A stretch of DNA of 64,000 nucleotides from Crambe crambe (taxonomy: Eukaryota > Porifera > Demospongiae > Poecilosclerida > Crambeidae), in NCBI GenBank assembly GCA_963924555.1, contig OZ004598.1, positions 496,001 through 560,000 on the forward strand. Direction: 5' to 3'. The notes under the pieces were generated by a model that did not search any database, had not been told where the DNA came from, and saw only the letters and a list, made by a program, of their open reading frames with translations. This document shows, in pieces, positions 61,857 through 64,000 of the stretch; the first letter of the stretch is position 1; each line of letters opens with the position of its first letter. The position numbers and the translations under genes are program-made.

Positions 61857-64000
61857 ATGGCATTCCATATCTTGTTTTTGATTTCAGTGAGTTGTTTTGG
61901 AGTCTTCGTCGCTAACTCGCAGGAGAGTTGTAACCACTGTAGACAGTGCGTGTCAGATATTTCAAGATCTCCAGCTCTAGCTCTCTGCAAGTGCGACTCC
62001 GCCTGCGAAATTTTCGGGGACTGTTGTGCGTCCTCCGGAGCCCCAGCTTCTTGTAATTCCTCTCAGATTAGCCCCTTGCAGTCAAGTGTCGGTTTGGAGT
62101 GTCGTTCCATCTACCTGAATCCAGGTATTCCTGTTCTCTATGAAAATGAAGCATTCTTGATGATGGCCAGCTGTCCTGACTCTTGGTCCACTGCTAACAC
62201 TATAGCTTCCAACTGTGTCTCTCGAGACCTTGAACTACCTCCAGTCACAGACAGAGAGAGTGGTATTGTGTACAAGAATGAACACTGTGCTCTGTGCAAT
62301 GGAATCGGACAACTTGTAGCATGGCAGCCTAACTTAGCATGCACTCCACATGTCTACCAGCTACTGCGGGTACAATCACTCTCTCAAATCCTCCGAGATA
62401 ATCCACGTATCTTTCAAACAGAGTGTCAAGGATGTTCGTACCAAATGCCCAGATTATCTTCCATTCCTTCTCCTCGATCCTGTGTGCCAAGAGTGAGTAC
62501 CTGTCTGTCCAAGGGAGAACTAGAGAAGAGAATACATTGTACATTAACAAGGAGCAATTACACTGATATGGCAGAAAGATGTGAGACTGGATTTTTGGAT
62601 CTGGTGACAGCCTCTAATGTGGTGTATAGGAATCGTGCCTGTGCTCTGTGCAATGGTGAAGATGAGGAAGAACTGCAGTGTACTACATTGGGGAGACAGA
62701 GAGAGACAGTTCCCAACCAATGTGCTCCTTCTCCTCCAACACAACCAACTGAGAGAGTCACAAGATCTCCTTCTCCTCCTCCAACTACCGAGAGAGTCAC
62801 AAGATCTCCTCTGACTACTGAGAGAGTCACAAGACCTCGACCCAATAGACCCGATAGCAATATTCGTACCATTATCCGTCAAGGTTATGAGTTCTGGGAA
62901 GAGGAAATTCAACTTGCAGTCAAAGCCCTACATCCCCAAGAAATACCAGTTCAATCAACAGGAATCCCTTTCACCATAACCCTCAGCAACCTGGGGGGTG
63001 GACAAGTGACCATCTCTACTGAATCAGATACTATTGAGGTTCCTGTGAACTGCCCACCAGGGGAGGCTCCCATTGGACTGCAATGTCGACCCACTCAATG
63101 TCCTCAGAGCTACTTGCAAACTGGAGGAAGGTGTACTGTGCCGCAGAATCCTTCAAATGGTGGATCCTTAAACTGCTCAACAACGATCCTAGCTCTCAAC
63201 GAGTCAGAGTACACAGACCTTGGAAATGACACTATCTTATATCAAGAACAGGAACTAGTGGTGTTGGAGCGTGACCAGCTGGGAAGACCTCTGATTTGTA
63301 CGAACATTTCAAACACAACAATGCCGGAAGTTCTCAACTGTTCCACTGGTCTCCTGCCTCTGAACGAATCAGAGTACCAGGACCTTGGCAACAGCACTAT
63401 TACCTACAATGGAGAATTAATTGAAGTAATGTACTACGATGACTTTGGCCGCCCCTTAATTTGTCCTGATAATGAAAGTGTGGTGGAAGTGACTCAGAAT
63501 CGCACCATACTGTCCCTGAAGTCTCTCCCTGGTGTCGGAGAACTAACTTACATTGGTTGCTCTCTGTCTGTCTTGGGAACTCTTGCAATCCTCATCACTT
63601 ACGGACTCTTCAGTGAACTCAGAACACTCCCGAGTAAAATATTGATGAACTTATCAGTTTGTCTCCTAGCAACTAGCCTCCTCTTCATCATAGGTGGTCC
63701 AGTGGTTCAACGCTTTCCTAATTCTGACCTTTGCACTGCAGTGGCAATATGCCTCCATTTCTTCTACCTTGCTCAGTTCACATGGATGAGTATCTTTTCT
63801 TTTGAAGTGGCTCGAAACTTTCATCTTGCATCTAAGTTCATATCCGATACTACCAGGAAGAAATGTCAACTCTTGCTGTGCTACATCATCTTTGGCTGGA
63901 CTCTTCCCGTCTTTATTGGTGTGATTTGCATCGGATTGAACTTTAGCGGCAGGGGATTAGTGCTATATGGGGTTTTCAGTGATGGGAGAGTAGGTTTATG
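61857..64000 (+). CDS. Family-B 7TM receptor, copy B (partial, runs off right edge)
   Basis: Open from the ATG at 61857 to the end of the window (about 714 codons) without a stop. It is a close tandem copy of 57221-59536: signal peptide (MAFHILFLISVSCFGVFVA), somatomedin-B-like Cys block, HCALCNGI and ACALCNGE blocks, LNESEY pair and the first five spans to GVFSDGRVGL. Differences: a four-residue loss after DSW; an ~85-residue insert after GEDEEELQ with TERVTRSP units, probably an O-glycosylated stalk; and a small insertion (TTMPEV) before the second LNESEY block. Membrane spans are nearly unchanged while the ectodomain varies. Only the last two spans and the tail are missing, because of the window edge. 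Confidence 0.87.
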   Translation, partial: MAFHILFLISVSCFGVFVANSQESCNHCRQCVSDISRSPALALCKCDSACEIFGDCCASSGAPASCNSSQISPLQSSVGLECRSIYLNPGIPVLYENEAFLMMASCPDSWSTANTIASNCVSRDLELPPVTDRESGIVYKNEHCALCNGIGQLVAWQPNLACTPHVYQLLRVQSLSQILRDNPRIFQTECQGCSYQMPRLSSIPSPRSCVPRVSTCLSKGELEKRIHCTLTRSNYTDMAERCETGFLDLVTASNVVYRNRACALCNGEDEEELQCTTLGRQRETVPNQCAPSPPTQPTERVTRSPSPPPTTERVTRSPLTTERVTRPRPNRPDSNIRTIIRQGYEFWEEEIQLAVKALHPQEIPVQSTGIPFTITLSNLGGGQVTISTESDTIEVPVNCPPGEAPIGLQCRPTQCPQSYLQTGGRCTVPQNPSNGGSLNCSTTILALNESEYTDLGNDTILYQEQELVVLERDQLGRPLICTNISNTTMPEVLNCSTGLLPLNESEYQDLGNSTITYNGELIEVMYYDDFGRPLICPDNESVVEVTQNRTILSLKSLPGVGELTYIGCSLSVLGTLAILITYGLFSELRTLPSKILMNLSVCLLATSLLFIIGGPVVQRFPNSDLCTAVAICLHFFYLAQFTWMSIFSFEVARNFHLASKFISDTTRKKCQLLLCYIIFGWTLPVFIGVICIGLNFSGRGLVLYGVFSDGRVGL
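62730..62840 (+). repeat. TERVTRSP coding repeat
   Basis: Three units of about 30-40 bp (ACTGAGAGAGTCACAAGA core) are found only in copy B of the receptor. They code for a Thr/Pro/Arg stalk. Confidence 0.8.

Overview
The window is animal nuclear DNA. Genes carry short GT-AG introns and lie close together, several in divergent or convergent pairs. The gene set (Piezo, TRAF, death-domain proteins, mitochondrial TEFM, Cep72, a family-B 7TM receptor) is metazoan. Together with AT-rich introns full of small palindromic elements, it suggests an early-branching animal, most likely a demosponge such as Amphimedon. That placement is inference; there is no rRNA or mitochondrial marker here. Many reading frames open with TTG or GTG, so starts below were moved to the first sensible ATG or to a spliced start.

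Layout. 1-9.0 kb is a minus-strand cluster of five death-fold genes or pseudogenes. Their N-termini differ: multi-pass membrane, signal peptide, or short membrane anchors. Pro/Ser minisatellite linkers join several to C-terminal death domains. 10.0-13.4 kb (minus) encodes only the first ~360 residues of a Piezo channel. 14.4-17.9 kb (plus) is an LCLAT1/AGPAT5-type acyltransferase with a 10-nt microexon. 18.1-19.6 kb (minus) is a PDP-type PP2C phosphatase. 20.0-23.7 kb (minus) is Cep72, head-to-head with a TEFM homologue (23.8-24.8 kb, plus). 25.0-32.5 kb (minus) holds two long Pro/Ser-rich repeat proteins, each with a YxxxxL-phi eIF4E-binding-like motif. A 21-bp-TIR element follows, then a decayed MULE transposase gene with introns. 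This gene is divergent from FEN1 (37.4-49.6 kb, plus).

FEN1 reconstructs to 15 exons and 378 residues. Its 8.2-kb intron 11 contains an array of TRAF-like genes: two intact copies, one frameshifted copy, one deletion remnant and small transposons. Next come a PSKH1-like kinase (minus), a small four-helix membrane protein, SLX9/FAM207A, a VPS4-like AAA ATPase with two MIT domains, and a 7TM receptor. The 3' end of the VPS4 gene and the whole receptor have been duplicated in tandem. A 5'-truncated LINE with a 26-bp target-site duplication then landed between the copies. The second receptor copy is open at the right edge.

Themes. Housekeeping genes (FEN1, TEFM, SLX9, LCLAT1, PDP, Cep72) sit among fast-evolving receptor and signalling families (death domain, TRAF, 7TM) that expand by local duplication and decay. 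Death-domain and TRAF proteins are classical partners in innate immune and apoptotic signalling, but a shared pathway here is not shown by the sequence.
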